DNA of 64,000 nt from JAIOSM01 sp023143455 (GTDB lineage: Bacteria > Desulfobacterota > Desulfobacteria > Desulfobacterales > Desulfobacteraceae), in the NCBI GenBank assembly GCA_030632885.1, contig DAOVTW010000006.1, positions 1 to 64,000 on the forward strand. Reading direction: 5' to 3'. Every line of letters begins with the position of its first letter. Position 1 is the first letter of the stretch. The notes beneath the pieces were generated by a model, which was given only the letters and a program-made list of their open reading frames with translations, did not search any database and had not been told where the DNA came from. Positions 45,075-53,556 of this stretch are shown here, piece by piece. Both the position numbers and the translations under genes were made by a program.

Positions 45075-45804
45075 TATCCTTCTTATATCAGCCACAAAAA
45101 AAGAAATATCTGAATTACTAAAAATATCTGAAATAAAGTCTGAAACCACCTCTGCTTCAAACAAAACCATAGTTTCTGCTAAATTAAACAAAACTTGTTA
45201 TGATCTTTTAATAACAGGTCCGTCAATCATAAATGCTGCCCACGCCCTTACAATTGTTCTGGAAAAAAATAGACCAAAAATTATAATACAGGCAGGCTAT
45301 GCCGGTATTTTTAAAGAATCCAATCTCCTGACAGGTGACATTGTTATTGCAACAGAAGAAAGGTATATCCACACAGGTGTTGAATCCTCTTCAAACAATA
45401 TAACTCCAGATGATCTTCCCTTTGAATTGATTGATAAAACACCTTCAACAAAATCAGGGATTTATTATTTTAGCAAAAAGTATACAGATCAAGCCTATCA
45501 AATTCTTACGAAAAGCAATCTTGCAAAAGAATGCTCCATCTCTAAAGGTCTTGTTATTACCGTCTCCACCATAACATCAACACAAAAAACAACTACACAT
45601 TTATATAAAGCTTTTTCACCTCTGATGGAGGCAATGGAAGGTGCTGCATTAGCTCATGTTGCATCCTTATATAAAGTTCTGTTTCTTGAAATTCGCTCTG
45701 GTTCAAATTACGTTGGTGAAAGAGATAAAAAAAAATGGAATACTTCTCTTGCCTCAAAAAATATATCAAAAGCCTGTGCTTTAATTATTGAAAACCTATT
45801 CTAA
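45064..45804 (+). CDS. mqnB: Futalosine hydrolase
   Basis: About 246 aa from the ATG at 45064, inside the end of aroQ; a frame from 45043 is longer but lacks a ribosome site. It has the nucleoside phosphorylase-like fold: QAGYAGIF for the phosphate/ribose region and MEAMEGAALAHVA with the catalytic acidic residues. It cleaves futalosine to dehypoxanthine-futalosine and hypoxanthine for menaquinone biosynthesis. It could be another nucleosidase (MTA/SAH type), but the sequence and neighbours favour MqnB. AAAAC-CAG-GTTTT plus T8 after 45801 may be a weak terminator. Confidence 0.8.
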   Translation: MKSDILLISATKKEISELLKISEIKSETTSASNKTIVSAKLNKTCYDLLITGPSIINAAHALTIVLEKNRPKIIIQAGYAGIFKESNLLTGDIVIATEERYIHTGVESSSNNITPDDLPFELIDKTPSTKSGIYYFSKKYTDQAYQILTKSNLAKECSISKGLVITVSTITSTQKTTTHLYKAFSPLMEAMEGAALAHVASLYKVLFLEIRSGSNYVGERDKKKWNTSLASKNISKACALIIENLF

Positions 45805-45870
45805 AACCAGGTTTTTTTTATACTCCTCAAATTCTCATACCTTTGCATCAACCTTTTCTCTTGAATAAAC

Positions 45871-45975
45871 CTAATAAAAAGTATGCTTGGTTATTTCCCA
45901 TCCAATTACAATATCTCCCATAGATTCCAGGGCAGATACTATTTTTTCTTTTGTAATCTTCTTTTTTGGTGGCAT
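45871..45975 (-). CDS. Possible 34-aa small protein with strong ribosome site
   Basis: ATG at 45975 is preceded by GGGGGAGG, an unusually strong ribosome site, and encodes MPPKKKITKEKIVSALESMG and 14 further residues. A longer frame from 46053 adds NFACHMCDKQ, but the strong site points to the shorter start. The sequence resembles no family I know, and the basic N terminus is followed by a short helix. It is the only coding-like feature in the 430-bp gap before livK. Small, so uncertain. Confidence 0.4.
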   Translation of the reverse strand: MPPKKKITKEKIVSALESMGDIVIGWEITKHTFY

Positions 45976-46112
45976 AAATCCTCCCCCTTGTTTATCACAC
46001 ATGTGGCAAGCAAAATTTGGAACCGGCATTATTAATAAAAAGTTGTTGAACAACTAAATAAATTGTATTACTGTGTTTGTGGTTTAAAAACAAAATATTA
46101 GTAAAGTAGTAA

Positions 46113-46139
46113 TTGACATTGCCTAATTATTAGTATACC
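46113..46139 (+). promoter_or_regulatory. Candidate promoter upstream of livK
   Basis: TTGACA (46113-46118) with TATACC (46134-46139) at a short 15-nt spacing. The start would leave about 90 nt of leader before livK, whose ribosome site is AAGGGGG. Confidence 0.35.
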
Positions 46140-46233
46140 AAAAAAAATTAGGATTAAAATTAACATATCTTTCAATTCGAATAAGAATATTTTGAGATAT
46201 TGTTAAAAACTAAAATTATTTTAAGGGGGTAAT

Positions 46234-47409
46234 ATGCGAAAAATTGCTTTTCTATTAGCAGTAGCTTTTGTTATTGCATTTGCATTTAGTGGATGTGGTG
46301 ACAAAGAAAGAGAAACTGTAATTAAAGTTGGAATTAATGCACCACTTACAGGAGACATCCCTAAAGTTGGAGAAGGTTCTAAATACGCTGCTCAAATGTG
46401 GCTTGAAGACATTGAAAAAGCAGGCGGTATTGAAGTCGGTGGAAAAAAGTATAAGGTTGAGCTTGTTATTGAAGATAATGAGTCAAAATCTGATTCTGCT
46501 GTTAAAGCCAATACTAAAATGATTACTCAGGATGATGTTCTTGTAATTGTCGGACCTCAATCTTCTGCCCAGGCAGTCCCAGCAGGTGAAGTTGCCAACA
46601 ATTATAAAACAGTCATGATCAGCCCATGGTCAACAAACCCTGCAACAACACTTGATCGCCCCTATGTATTCCGCGGTTGTTTCCTTGATCCTTTCCAGGG
46701 TCCTGTTGTTGCAAATTTTATCACGGAAGAATTCGGTTTTACAAAAGCTGCGGTTCTTTATGATGTTGCATCTGATTATCCTAAAGGTCTTGCTGAAGTT
46801 TTTAAAGCAGCATGGGAAAAGAAAAATGGAGCTGGTTCTGTAGTTGCTTATGAAAGTTTTACAACTAAAGATACTGACTTTAGTTCTCAACTTACAAAGA
46901 TAATAAGATCCGGGGCTGAGGTTCTTTTCACCCCTCAGTACTATAATGAAGTCCCTTTAATTGTTAAACAAGCAAAAGATCTTGGTTGGACAGGTCCTAT
47001 TGTTGGTAGTGACTCATGGGGATCTGCTGAAACTGTAGAGCTTTGTGGAGAACCATGTTACGGACTATTCTTTTCCTCACATTATGCAGCTGCCGGAGCA
47101 AAAGGTGCTACAAAAGAATTTATAGACCGCTACAACACAGCCCATGGTTATATTCCAGATGACGTTGCTGCCCTTACATGGGATGCTCTTCGACTTGCTC
47201 AACAAGCAATTGAAAATGTAAGCGCGATCACAGGAAAGATTGAAACTGACAGAACTGCTGTTCGTGATTCATTAGCAAAAGTTAAAGATTTTGCTGGGAT
47301 TACCGGAAACATGACTTTTACTGAAGAAGGTGATCCAATCAAATGTGCTGTTATCGTTAAAATTAATGATAAAGGCGAGTATGAATTTTACAAATCAGTT
47401 TGTCCATAA
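46234..47409 (+). CDS. livK: Branched-chain amino-acid ABC transporter, substrate-binding lipoprotein
   Basis: A 391-aa periplasmic-binding protein. A signal peptide ends with lipobox FSGC near residue 22. The mature part has the Leu/Ile/Val-binding fold: IKVGINAPLTGDIPKVGEG, VIVGPQSSAQAVPAGEVANN, VLYDVASDYPKGLAEVF and GSDSWGSAETVELCGE. It captures a branched-chain or related amino acid and delivers it to LivHM. It is the first gene of livKHMGF with a strong ribosome site and a stable hairpin right after its stop. Confidence 0.93.
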   Translation: MRKIAFLLAVAFVIAFAFSGCGDKERETVIKVGINAPLTGDIPKVGEGSKYAAQMWLEDIEKAGGIEVGGKKYKVELVIEDNESKSDSAVKANTKMITQDDVLVIVGPQSSAQAVPAGEVANNYKTVMISPWSTNPATTLDRPYVFRGCFLDPFQGPVVANFITEEFGFTKAAVLYDVASDYPKGLAEVFKAAWEKKNGAGSVVAYESFTTKDTDFSSQLTKIIRSGAEVLFTPQYYNEVPLIVKQAKDLGWTGPIVGSDSWGSAETVELCGEPCYGLFFSSHYAAAGAKGATKEFIDRYNTAHGYIPDDVAALTWDALRLAQQAIENVSAITGKIETDRTAVRDSLAKVKDFAGITGNMTFTEEGDPIKCAVIVKINDKGEYEFYKSVCP

Positions 47410-47454
47410 ATATTTAAGGAAAATTTGATTAAATAATTTAGACTGTTTTTGATC

Positions 47455-47497
47455 AATGATTGCTGAGTTTTGATAATTTCAAAGCTCAGCAATCATT
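47455..47497 (+). terminator. Intercistronic hairpin between livK and livH
   Basis: A perfect 13-bp stem (47455-47467 with 47485-47497) with a 17-nt loop. Placed after a binding-protein gene it probably lowers downstream transcription or protects the livK mRNA end, so that LivK exceeds the membrane subunits. Confidence 0.75.
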
Positions 47498-47527
47498 TTG
47501 TATAAAATGATACACAGGAGTTGGTGA

Positions 47528-48442
47528 ATGGAATATTTTCTACAAAACCTGATAAATGCACTCCAGTGGGGAAGTTTCTACGCTGTAATATCTATAGGAT
47601 ATTCAATGGTTTACGGTGTTTTAATGGTTTTTAACTTTGCCCATGGTGATATTTTCATGATCGGGACATATATCGGGTTTGCCATTGCAACATTTTTTAT
47701 TGCAGTTTTTTCTGCTATGCTGCCGACCTGGGTAATATTTGCTGCTGTTGTTATTATTACCATGTTCTTAGCGTCCTGGGTTGGAGTCTTTGTAGAAGTT
47801 GTAGGGTACAGACCTTTAAGACAGGCTCCCCGAGCCTCAGCAGCTATTACTGGTTTAATGATTGGTATTATCTTTGAAACTGGTATCCTTATCTTTCTAG
47901 GTGCTAAAAGACTGAGCTTCCCACCATTAATGGAATCTACAGTCTATAATTTCGGCGGAGTATATTTTACCAACGTTAAGGTCATGGTAATTGTAATTTC
48001 TCTTCTTTTAATGCTTGCTCTCCATTGGTTGATCCAAAAAACAAAATGGGGCATGGCAATGAGAGCAATGTCCTTTGATTTCCTTGCTGTTCCTTTAATG
48101 GGTGTTTCAATTAATATAATTGCGCCTTTAACATTTGCAATAGGAGCAGGTCTTGCCTCTGTGGCAGGTATTCTCTATGGTCAGGCGTACCCGATACTAG
48201 ACCCCTATATGGGTGTTCTCATCGGGTGGAAAGCTTTTGTTGCAGCCATTCTTGGAGGTCGTGGTTCCATAAAAGGTGCTGCCATGGCAGGTTATCTTTT
48301 AGGTTTTATAGAAATCTTTGTTGCCATGATCTTTCCGTCTACTTTCAGAGATTTAATTGCTTATTCTATAATCCTATTAATTCTTACCTACAGACCAAGA
48401 GGATTTTTTGGAATGGAATACAGTACAAAACTTAGACTTTAA
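47528..48442 (+). CDS. livH: Branched-chain amino-acid ABC transporter permease LivH
   Basis: A 304-aa permease with about eight membrane segments. LINALQWGSFYAVISIGYSMVYGVLMVFNFAHGDIFMIGTY is the conserved LivH start, and GLASVAGILYGQAYPILDPYMGVLIGWKAFVAAILGGRGSIKGAAMAGYLLGF is the cytoplasmic coupling loop region. With LivM it forms the channel of the importer. AGGAG at 47518 precedes the ATG. Confidence 0.93.
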   Translation: MEYFLQNLINALQWGSFYAVISIGYSMVYGVLMVFNFAHGDIFMIGTYIGFAIATFFIAVFSAMLPTWVIFAAVVIITMFLASWVGVFVEVVGYRPLRQAPRASAAITGLMIGIIFETGILIFLGAKRLSFPPLMESTVYNFGGVYFTNVKVMVIVISLLLMLALHWLIQKTKWGMAMRAMSFDFLAVPLMGVSINIIAPLTFAIGAGLASVAGILYGQAYPILDPYMGVLIGWKAFVAAILGGRGSIKGAAMAGYLLGFIEIFVAMIFPSTFRDLIAYSIILLILTYRPRGFFGMEYSTKLRL

Positions 48443-48473
48443 CTTGAACAATAGATAAATACAGGAAAGTTTC

Positions 48474-49733
48474 ATGGAAATAGCAAGAAAATTCAAAAAT
48501 AAGTTTTCAATGATCCCGATGTTTGGATGGCTGTTGGGTATTTTGACAGCTGTGCTAATCGAATACTTTTTCGGGTATGATTATATATCTTTAGTATTAA
48601 GACTTGATAAAATACCAGCACTATTCGGCGCTCTTATTATGCTGAAAGACCCTACAATGATACCCAGTGTGCTGGCCTACGACATCATTGTATACATAAT
48701 CCCTATTTTACTTATAGCTAAATCAACTGCACCATTTACAAACAAAATAGCCAGGACTCTTGAAACAACACCTATCTGGCTTTCAACAATAATCCATCTT
48801 GTGCTTTTTTACGGAATAATGCATTTATGGGCAGGAATCAATGATTACAGAGTTCTTGTTTTAAAACTTACAATGATTTCAATTATACTGACCATCAGTA
48901 TAAATGTTATAAATGGATACCAGGGAGAATTTTCATGCTCCCACCCTGGATTCATGGCAGTTGGAGCATATGTGTCTTCGATCCTTACCTTGGTTTTATT
49001 TGTAAATGACAAAATGTTTGGACAAGCCTTGCTACCATCAGAACTTGGTCCATGGCTCTTTCCGTTCATTCTGGTTATTGGAGGTTTTGCTGCTGCCTTC
49101 AGTTCTTTACTGGTCGCAATTCCATCCTTTAGAACCAGAGGAGATTATCTTGCCATTATATCTCTTGCATTTATGTTTATTGTTAAAAGTGCCATTGAGA
49201 ATATGGACTTTATTGGCGGAGCAAGAGGCATGAGTAGCCAACCGGATTATGCGAGTTTGCCCGTGATCTTTTGCTGGACAATAATAACTATTTGGGTTGT
49301 CCATAATTTTGTAAATTCAATTATGGGAAAAGCCCTAAACGCAGTTCGTGATGATGAAGCTGCTGCAGAATCCATGACTGTAAAAACAAAAAAAACAAAA
49401 ATAATTGCATTTATGTTCGGTGCTTTCTGGGCAGGTGTAGCAGGCGGCCTGTTTGCCCATGTACTTAGATTTATCAATCCCGGCACATTCAGCATCCAAA
49501 GACTTGCTGAAATCCTTGCCATGGTCTATTTCGGAGGCTTAAACTCCATAATAGGATCTATTGTCGGAGCTGTAAGCATTAGCGTTCTCGGAGAAGCATT
49601 AAGACCACTTGGGCTCTTTAAGTGGATTATCATTCCATTAATACTGATTTTTGTAATGATATACCGCCCCTACGGTCTTATTTCATTTAAAGAAATTAAT
49701 GTAAAAAAGCTTTTCAGATCTAAAAACAAATAA
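48474..49733 (+). CDS. livM: Branched-chain amino-acid ABC transporter permease LivM
   Basis: A 419-aa permease with about ten or eleven membrane segments. The core begins INVINGYQGEFSCSHPGFMAVGAYVSSIL, with GGARGMSSQPD and NAVRDDEAAAESMTVKTKKTKIIAFMFGAFWAGVAGGLFAH, all characteristic of LivM. The N-terminal 130 residues form extra hydrophobic segments, as in longer LivM proteins. It lies between livH and livG, and together they form the membrane pore. Confidence 0.93.
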   Translation: MEIARKFKNKFSMIPMFGWLLGILTAVLIEYFFGYDYISLVLRLDKIPALFGALIMLKDPTMIPSVLAYDIIVYIIPILLIAKSTAPFTNKIARTLETTPIWLSTIIHLVLFYGIMHLWAGINDYRVLVLKLTMISIILTISINVINGYQGEFSCSHPGFMAVGAYVSSILTLVLFVNDKMFGQALLPSELGPWLFPFILVIGGFAAAFSSLLVAIPSFRTRGDYLAIISLAFMFIVKSAIENMDFIGGARGMSSQPDYASLPVIFCWTIITIWVVHNFVNSIMGKALNAVRDDEAAAESMTVKTKKTKIIAFMFGAFWAGVAGGLFAHVLRFINPGTFSIQRLAEILAMVYFGGLNSIIGSIVGAVSISVLGEALRPLGLFKWIIIPLILIFVMIYRPYGLISFKEINVKKLFRSKNK

Positions 49734-49752
49734 AGAGAAACGGAGTTAAGGA

Positions 49753-50526
49753 ATGGAAGCATTGCTCAATGTAAATAAGATGACCCATTATTTTGGGGGC
49801 TTAAGAGCTGTAAATAATTATGATTTAGATATTAAACCTAAACAGATTACTGGTCTTATCGGACCTAATGGTGCAGGTAAAACAACAATATTCAATTTAA
49901 TTACAGGAGTTCATACGCCCACAGAAGGCTCAATAGCACTAAAGGGTGAAAACATTGTAGGACTTGCAACTAATGAAATCGCTGCAAAAGGTATAGGACG
50001 AACTTTCCAGAATATCGCGTTATGGAGGCATATGAGTGTCCTTGATCACATCAGAATGGCACACTATTCCCAATTGTCCTATGGACTTATAGGAGCTTTT
50101 TTTAATACTCCGGCATGCAGAAAACAAGAATCTGAAATTGAAGAAAATTCATATAGACTACTTGAACTCTTTGATATCAAACAACATGCTGACCAAAATG
50201 TAACAAGCCTTCCCTATGGTGCCCAAAGACGTGTGGAAATGGCAAGAGCAATGGCCACAAATCCGAAAATACTCTTTCTTGATGAACCAACAGCAGGCAT
50301 GACTCCCGATGAACTTGGTCAAATGATTAAAATCATCAGGCAGGTACATGAAGATTTTAAAGTTGCTATCTTCTTAATTGAGCACAGGATGAAGTTTGTC
50401 ATGGAATTATGTCAGCATATTCAAACTCTGGTATTTGGTGAACTAATTGCCGAGGGACCGCCTGAAGAAATTCAGAATAATCCTAAAGTTATAGAAGCTT
50501 ATCTTGGCAAGGAGGATCTAACTTGA
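49753..50526 (+). CDS. livG: Branched-chain amino-acid ABC transporter ATPase LivG
   Basis: A 257-aa ATPase. Walker A is GPNGAGKTT near residue 37, the signature is LPYGAQRRVEMARA, and Walker B is KILFLDEPTAGM with LIEHRMKFVMELCQ for the H-loop. The insertion typical of LivG separates Walker A from the signature. It powers the importer with LivF. Its stop overlaps the livF start as TGATG. Confidence 0.95.
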   Translation: MEALLNVNKMTHYFGGLRAVNNYDLDIKPKQITGLIGPNGAGKTTIFNLITGVHTPTEGSIALKGENIVGLATNEIAAKGIGRTFQNIALWRHMSVLDHIRMAHYSQLSYGLIGAFFNTPACRKQESEIEENSYRLLELFDIKQHADQNVTSLPYGAQRRVEMARAMATNPKILFLDEPTAGMTPDELGQMIKIIRQVHEDFKVAIFLIEHRMKFVMELCQHIQTLVFGELIAEGPPEEIQNNPKVIEAYLGKEDLT

Positions 50527-51239
50527 TGCAGCTTAAAATTGAAAATTTACGTGTTTCTTATGGAAATATAAAAGCTCTCCACGGAATAAATTTTTCTGTT
50601 GAGGCGGGTGAAATAGTAACCATAATCGGTGCCAATGGAGCGGGTAAAAGCACAACCCTAAGAGCTATCTCAAGAATGATCCCTTCTGAAGAAGGTTCAA
50701 TCCTCAAATTCAATGGTGAAGATATCCTTAAGTATAGCGCAGATAAAGTTGTAGCAAAGCTTGGAATCTCCCATGTGCCTGAAGGCAGAAGAATCTTTGG
50801 TAACCTTACTGTTACAGAAAATTTAATCCTTGCAACCTTTGCCAGAAAAGACAAGAAGCAAATTGTAAAAGACAAAAAATGGGTTTTTGATCTTTTTACA
50901 AGACTCGAAGAGAGAAAAGACCAGCTTGCAGGAACCTTAAGTGGTGGTGAACAGCAAATGCTCGCTGTGGGAAGAGCATATATGAGCGGTCACAAGATAA
51001 TGCTTCTTGATGAACCTTCCATGGGACTTGCTCCTTTGTTAATGCTTGACATGTTTGATGCCTTAAAAGAAATAAATAAACTTGGAACAACAATCCTTTT
51101 AGTTGAACAAAACGCCCGCCTGGCACTTAAATTTGCCCAGCGTGGTTATGTGATTGAAAATGGACTTTTTGTTCTTGAGGGTGAAGCAGACAACCTTCTT
51201 ACCAACCCGGATGTTAAAAAAGCCTACCTTGGAGCATAG
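50526..51239 (+). CDS. livF: Branched-chain amino-acid ABC transporter ATPase LivF
   Basis: A 237-aa ATPase from the ATG at 50526. Walker A is GANGAGKST near residue 38, the signature is LSGGEQQMLAVGRA, and Walker B is IMLLDEPSMGL. The final 62 bp of the coding region belong to a 65-bp sequence repeated exactly at 58777. LivF itself is complete here: the last residues, NLLTNPDVKKAYLGA, are the usual C terminus. The gene is the end of the liv operon and the site where an island appears to have joined. Confidence 0.95.
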   Translation: MQLKIENLRVSYGNIKALHGINFSVEAGEIVTIIGANGAGKSTTLRAISRMIPSEEGSILKFNGEDILKYSADKVVAKLGISHVPEGRRIFGNLTVTENLILATFARKDKKQIVKDKKWVFDLFTRLEERKDQLAGTLSGGEQQMLAVGRAYMSGHKIMLLDEPSMGLAPLLMLDMFDALKEINKLGTTILLVEQNARLALKFAQRGYVIENGLFVLEGEADNLLTNPDVKKAYLGA

Positions 51240-51242
51240 AAT
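51178..51242 (+). repeat. Left 65-bp direct repeat (3' end of livF)
   Basis: Identical over all 65 positions to 58777-58841. It starts AGGGTGAAGCAGAC and ends GGAGCATAGAAT, spanning the last livF codons and stop. The next 22 bp are related at 16 positions to the bases after the right copy, ending GATCAAATCAA in both. The left copy completes livF, so it plays the attL-like role. Confidence 0.95.
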
Positions 51243-51379
51243 ATAGCGAGATTGATCAAATCAACTCCAATCATGGCATCAAAAATTCTTAGGTCATAGC
51301 TATGATAATTTTGAATGTTATTATTCATATCATGAACTTCTTAATGCCTTAGGCTAATTCCATTTACCACCTTAATAAA

Positions 51380-51406
51380 AAGTTGTAAAAATTTTCTTTA
51401 CAACTT
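51380..51406 (+). terminator. AT-rich hairpin in the livF-island gap
   Basis: Perfect 10-bp stem AAGTTGTAAA/TTTACAACTT with a 7-nt loop, 140 bp after livF. It has no T-run, so termination is uncertain. The rest of the 51243-51650 gap has no gene; only AT-rich sequence was seen. Confidence 0.4.
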
Positions 51407-51650
51407 ATTCAAAAGCAGGAATTGAGTTTCCAATAGCCTATCAATAAAGAGTGATATCATTTTCTATAATATATTAAAATTGCTTCTGACAAAAAAAAGT
51501 CAAGATCTTTAAAAAGTGATAGCTCTTAAGATGGCAATAGTGCCAACTAAAAATTGCTATTACCAAAGAACTCTTGATTTTTTATATAATTCATGAAAAT
51601 GATACTAAGTTTTGTTTATTAACATATACAAATATTTTATTGCGGTATCT

Positions 51651-51682
51651 TTGATTGTAAAAATGGAATATATCTAAGATAT
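51651..51682 (+). promoter_or_regulatory. Candidate promoter and palindrome ahead of the island operon
   Basis: TTGATT (51651-51656), 18-nt spacer, TAAGAT (51675-51680). The palindrome ATATCT-A-AGATAT (51670-51682) covers the -10, as an operator would. It lies 44 nt before the first start codon. The fit is moderate in this AT-rich background. Confidence 0.4.
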
Positions 51683-51725
51683 AAAATATCAAGATACGCT
51701 CTCTTCAACATAAAAAGTGTTAATA

Positions 51726-53549
51726 ATGGCAAAAAGATCATATTTTTTAGAAATTACTGAGGTAGAAAAAACATGGAATACTGTCTGGAGATCGCCTTCT
51801 GTTGTTCCTAAAGATATTGATTCAAATTGGATTTCAGGATCAGCTTTTTGTATTGGCTCCGGTGGTTCATTAAGTCTGGCAAAATTATGGGAGTATTTTC
51901 ATGAGAGTCATAATTTAGGCATTGCAAAATCATTAACACCCTATGAGTTCTACCATACTATTAGCACACCTGACATCGTTGTATTATTTTCAGCCAGCGG
52001 AAAAAATCATGATATATTACAAGTTTTTAAAAAAGCCATAGCTATTGGATGTCGTGTTCTTATTTTTTCCATGACTCATAGCTCCGCTCTTGTAAGGCTG
52101 TCCGAATCGTATCCAAAGCAATCTTATGCTGTTTATCCTAGAGTCAGTACACCTAAGGATGGATTCTTAGCAGTAAACTCAGTCATTGCTATCTCATGTT
52201 TAATAGCTCATTTTGAAAAATATCTTTTGGGTAACAATTTTGAGTATGAATCACCAGTTCAATTAGCAATAAAACATAATTCAGAGTCACCTATCTCAAC
52301 AACAAATCTGTCAAAAATAAAAACTATTCAGATAATTTCATCTGAATGGGGTATGCCAGCCGGATGGGATTTGGAATCTAGATTAGCCGAATCCGGTGTT
52401 TGTTCATGCTTTCTTACTGATCCAAGAAATTTTGGACACGGTCGATTCCTTTGGTATGAGCAATGGAAAGATATAACTTTAATGATAAATTTCTATTCTA
52501 AAGAATCAGAATCGTTTATTACCAAATTTCAACGTACACTACCAGCTGACAGTCAAATATATTCAATTGCTTCTCCCTATAGTGGTGTTTGGGGAGGTAT
52601 CTATTGTATAACACGTTCCATTGCATTATTTAGTGATCTTGCAAAGCAAAGACTGTTAGATCCAGGAAAACCAAAAGTTCCACAATGGGGTCGTAAATTA
52701 CACAGCCTCCACTATAAAAACGATGAAATGGAATACAAACAAAAAAATATCAATGATCAAAAACAATATGCAGCATTACACAAAGAATTTTCAGGCATTG
52801 TTCTTGACTATGATGGCACTCTTGTTGATACTAAAAACCGTTTGGACCCAATAAGAAAAGAAATTATTATGGAACTCAAAAGACTTCTTGAGCTTGGCCT
52901 GAAAATTGGTATTGCCACCGGGAGAGGACAATCTATTATCAAGGCATTGCAAAATGATATCCCTTCTGATTTCCATCATCATATCTTAGTTGGGCAACAT
53001 AATGGAGTTACGCTTTCACTTTTATCAGAGGATGCGATTATACTATCAGAAAATATCTGGCCTCTGTGTGCATTAATTAAATCAATAATAATAAAAATAA
53101 AACCAGAAAAGATTAAAATTTCTGAGAAACCAGCCCATATTTCAATTCGCAAAGGAACCAGTGCAGAAAGAACTAATTTCCTTAATGATATATTAACATC
53201 ATTGGGGCAATATTCTCAGTTTATGAAATATAAAGTATCAGGACACTCAATAGATATATTCCCAATTTGGGCTAGCAAACTTTCAGTTGTTGTGGCTATT
53301 GCCGAATCAGCCAATACAAACATACTTTGTATTGGTGATCAAGGCCAAATTGATGGTAATGATGAAGAACTTTTGAGCTGGGATCCTTCAATAAGTGTTG
53401 GAAAAAAACGACCATTTTCTAACGCATGTTTATGGCTTGGAAAAGAAAAAAAATATCAGGAATCATCCGGGACCTTATTAATTCTTAAAAATATTCATAA
53501 AAATGGTCCTTTATTTAATCTTAACCAGCTTACCAGTTTGGAAAGATAG
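51726..53549 (+). CDS. Double SIS-domain protein fused to a HAD-family phosphatase
   Basis: A 607-aa protein from the ATG at 51726; a GTG at 51717 is a less likely start. Residues about 35-175 form a SIS domain: GSGGS at 44-48 and FSASGK at 88-93 are sugar-phosphate-binding loops. Residues about 190-330 look like a second SIS-type half (TDPRNFGHGRFLW). Residues about 355-570 are a Cof-like HAD phosphatase: motif I DYDGTLVD at 361-368, motif II ATGRG near 397, a Lys in WASKL for motif III, and motif IV GDQGQIDGND near 538. Such a protein could isomerise or bind a sugar phosphate and remove a phosphate. It is the first gene of the island operon; the substrate is unknown. Confidence 0.78.
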   Translation: MAKRSYFLEITEVEKTWNTVWRSPSVVPKDIDSNWISGSAFCIGSGGSLSLAKLWEYFHESHNLGIAKSLTPYEFYHTISTPDIVVLFSASGKNHDILQVFKKAIAIGCRVLIFSMTHSSALVRLSESYPKQSYAVYPRVSTPKDGFLAVNSVIAISCLIAHFEKYLLGNNFEYESPVQLAIKHNSESPISTTNLSKIKTIQIISSEWGMPAGWDLESRLAESGVCSCFLTDPRNFGHGRFLWYEQWKDITLMINFYSKESESFITKFQRTLPADSQIYSIASPYSGVWGGIYCITRSIALFSDLAKQRLLDPGKPKVPQWGRKLHSLHYKNDEMEYKQKNINDQKQYAALHKEFSGIVLDYDGTLVDTKNRLDPIRKEIIMELKRLLELGLKIGIATGRGQSIIKALQNDIPSDFHHHILVGQHNGVTLSLLSEDAIILSENIWPLCALIKSIIIKIKPEKIKISEKPAHISIRKGTSAERTNFLNDILTSLGQYSQFMKYKVSGHSIDIFPIWASKLSVVVAIAESANTNILCIGDQGQIDGNDEELLSWDPSISVGKKRPFSNACLWLGKEKKYQESSGTLLILKNIHKNGPLFNLNQLTSLER

Positions 53550-53556
53550 CGAATAT

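Noticed and set aside
45871..46053. 60-aa version of the small minus-strand ORF
   Set aside because: The strong ribosome site lies inside it, directly before the ATG at 45975, favouring the 34-aa form.
51717..51725. GTG start of the SIS-HAD gene
   Set aside because: The ATG three codons later is the more typical start; no ribosome site distinguishes the GTG.
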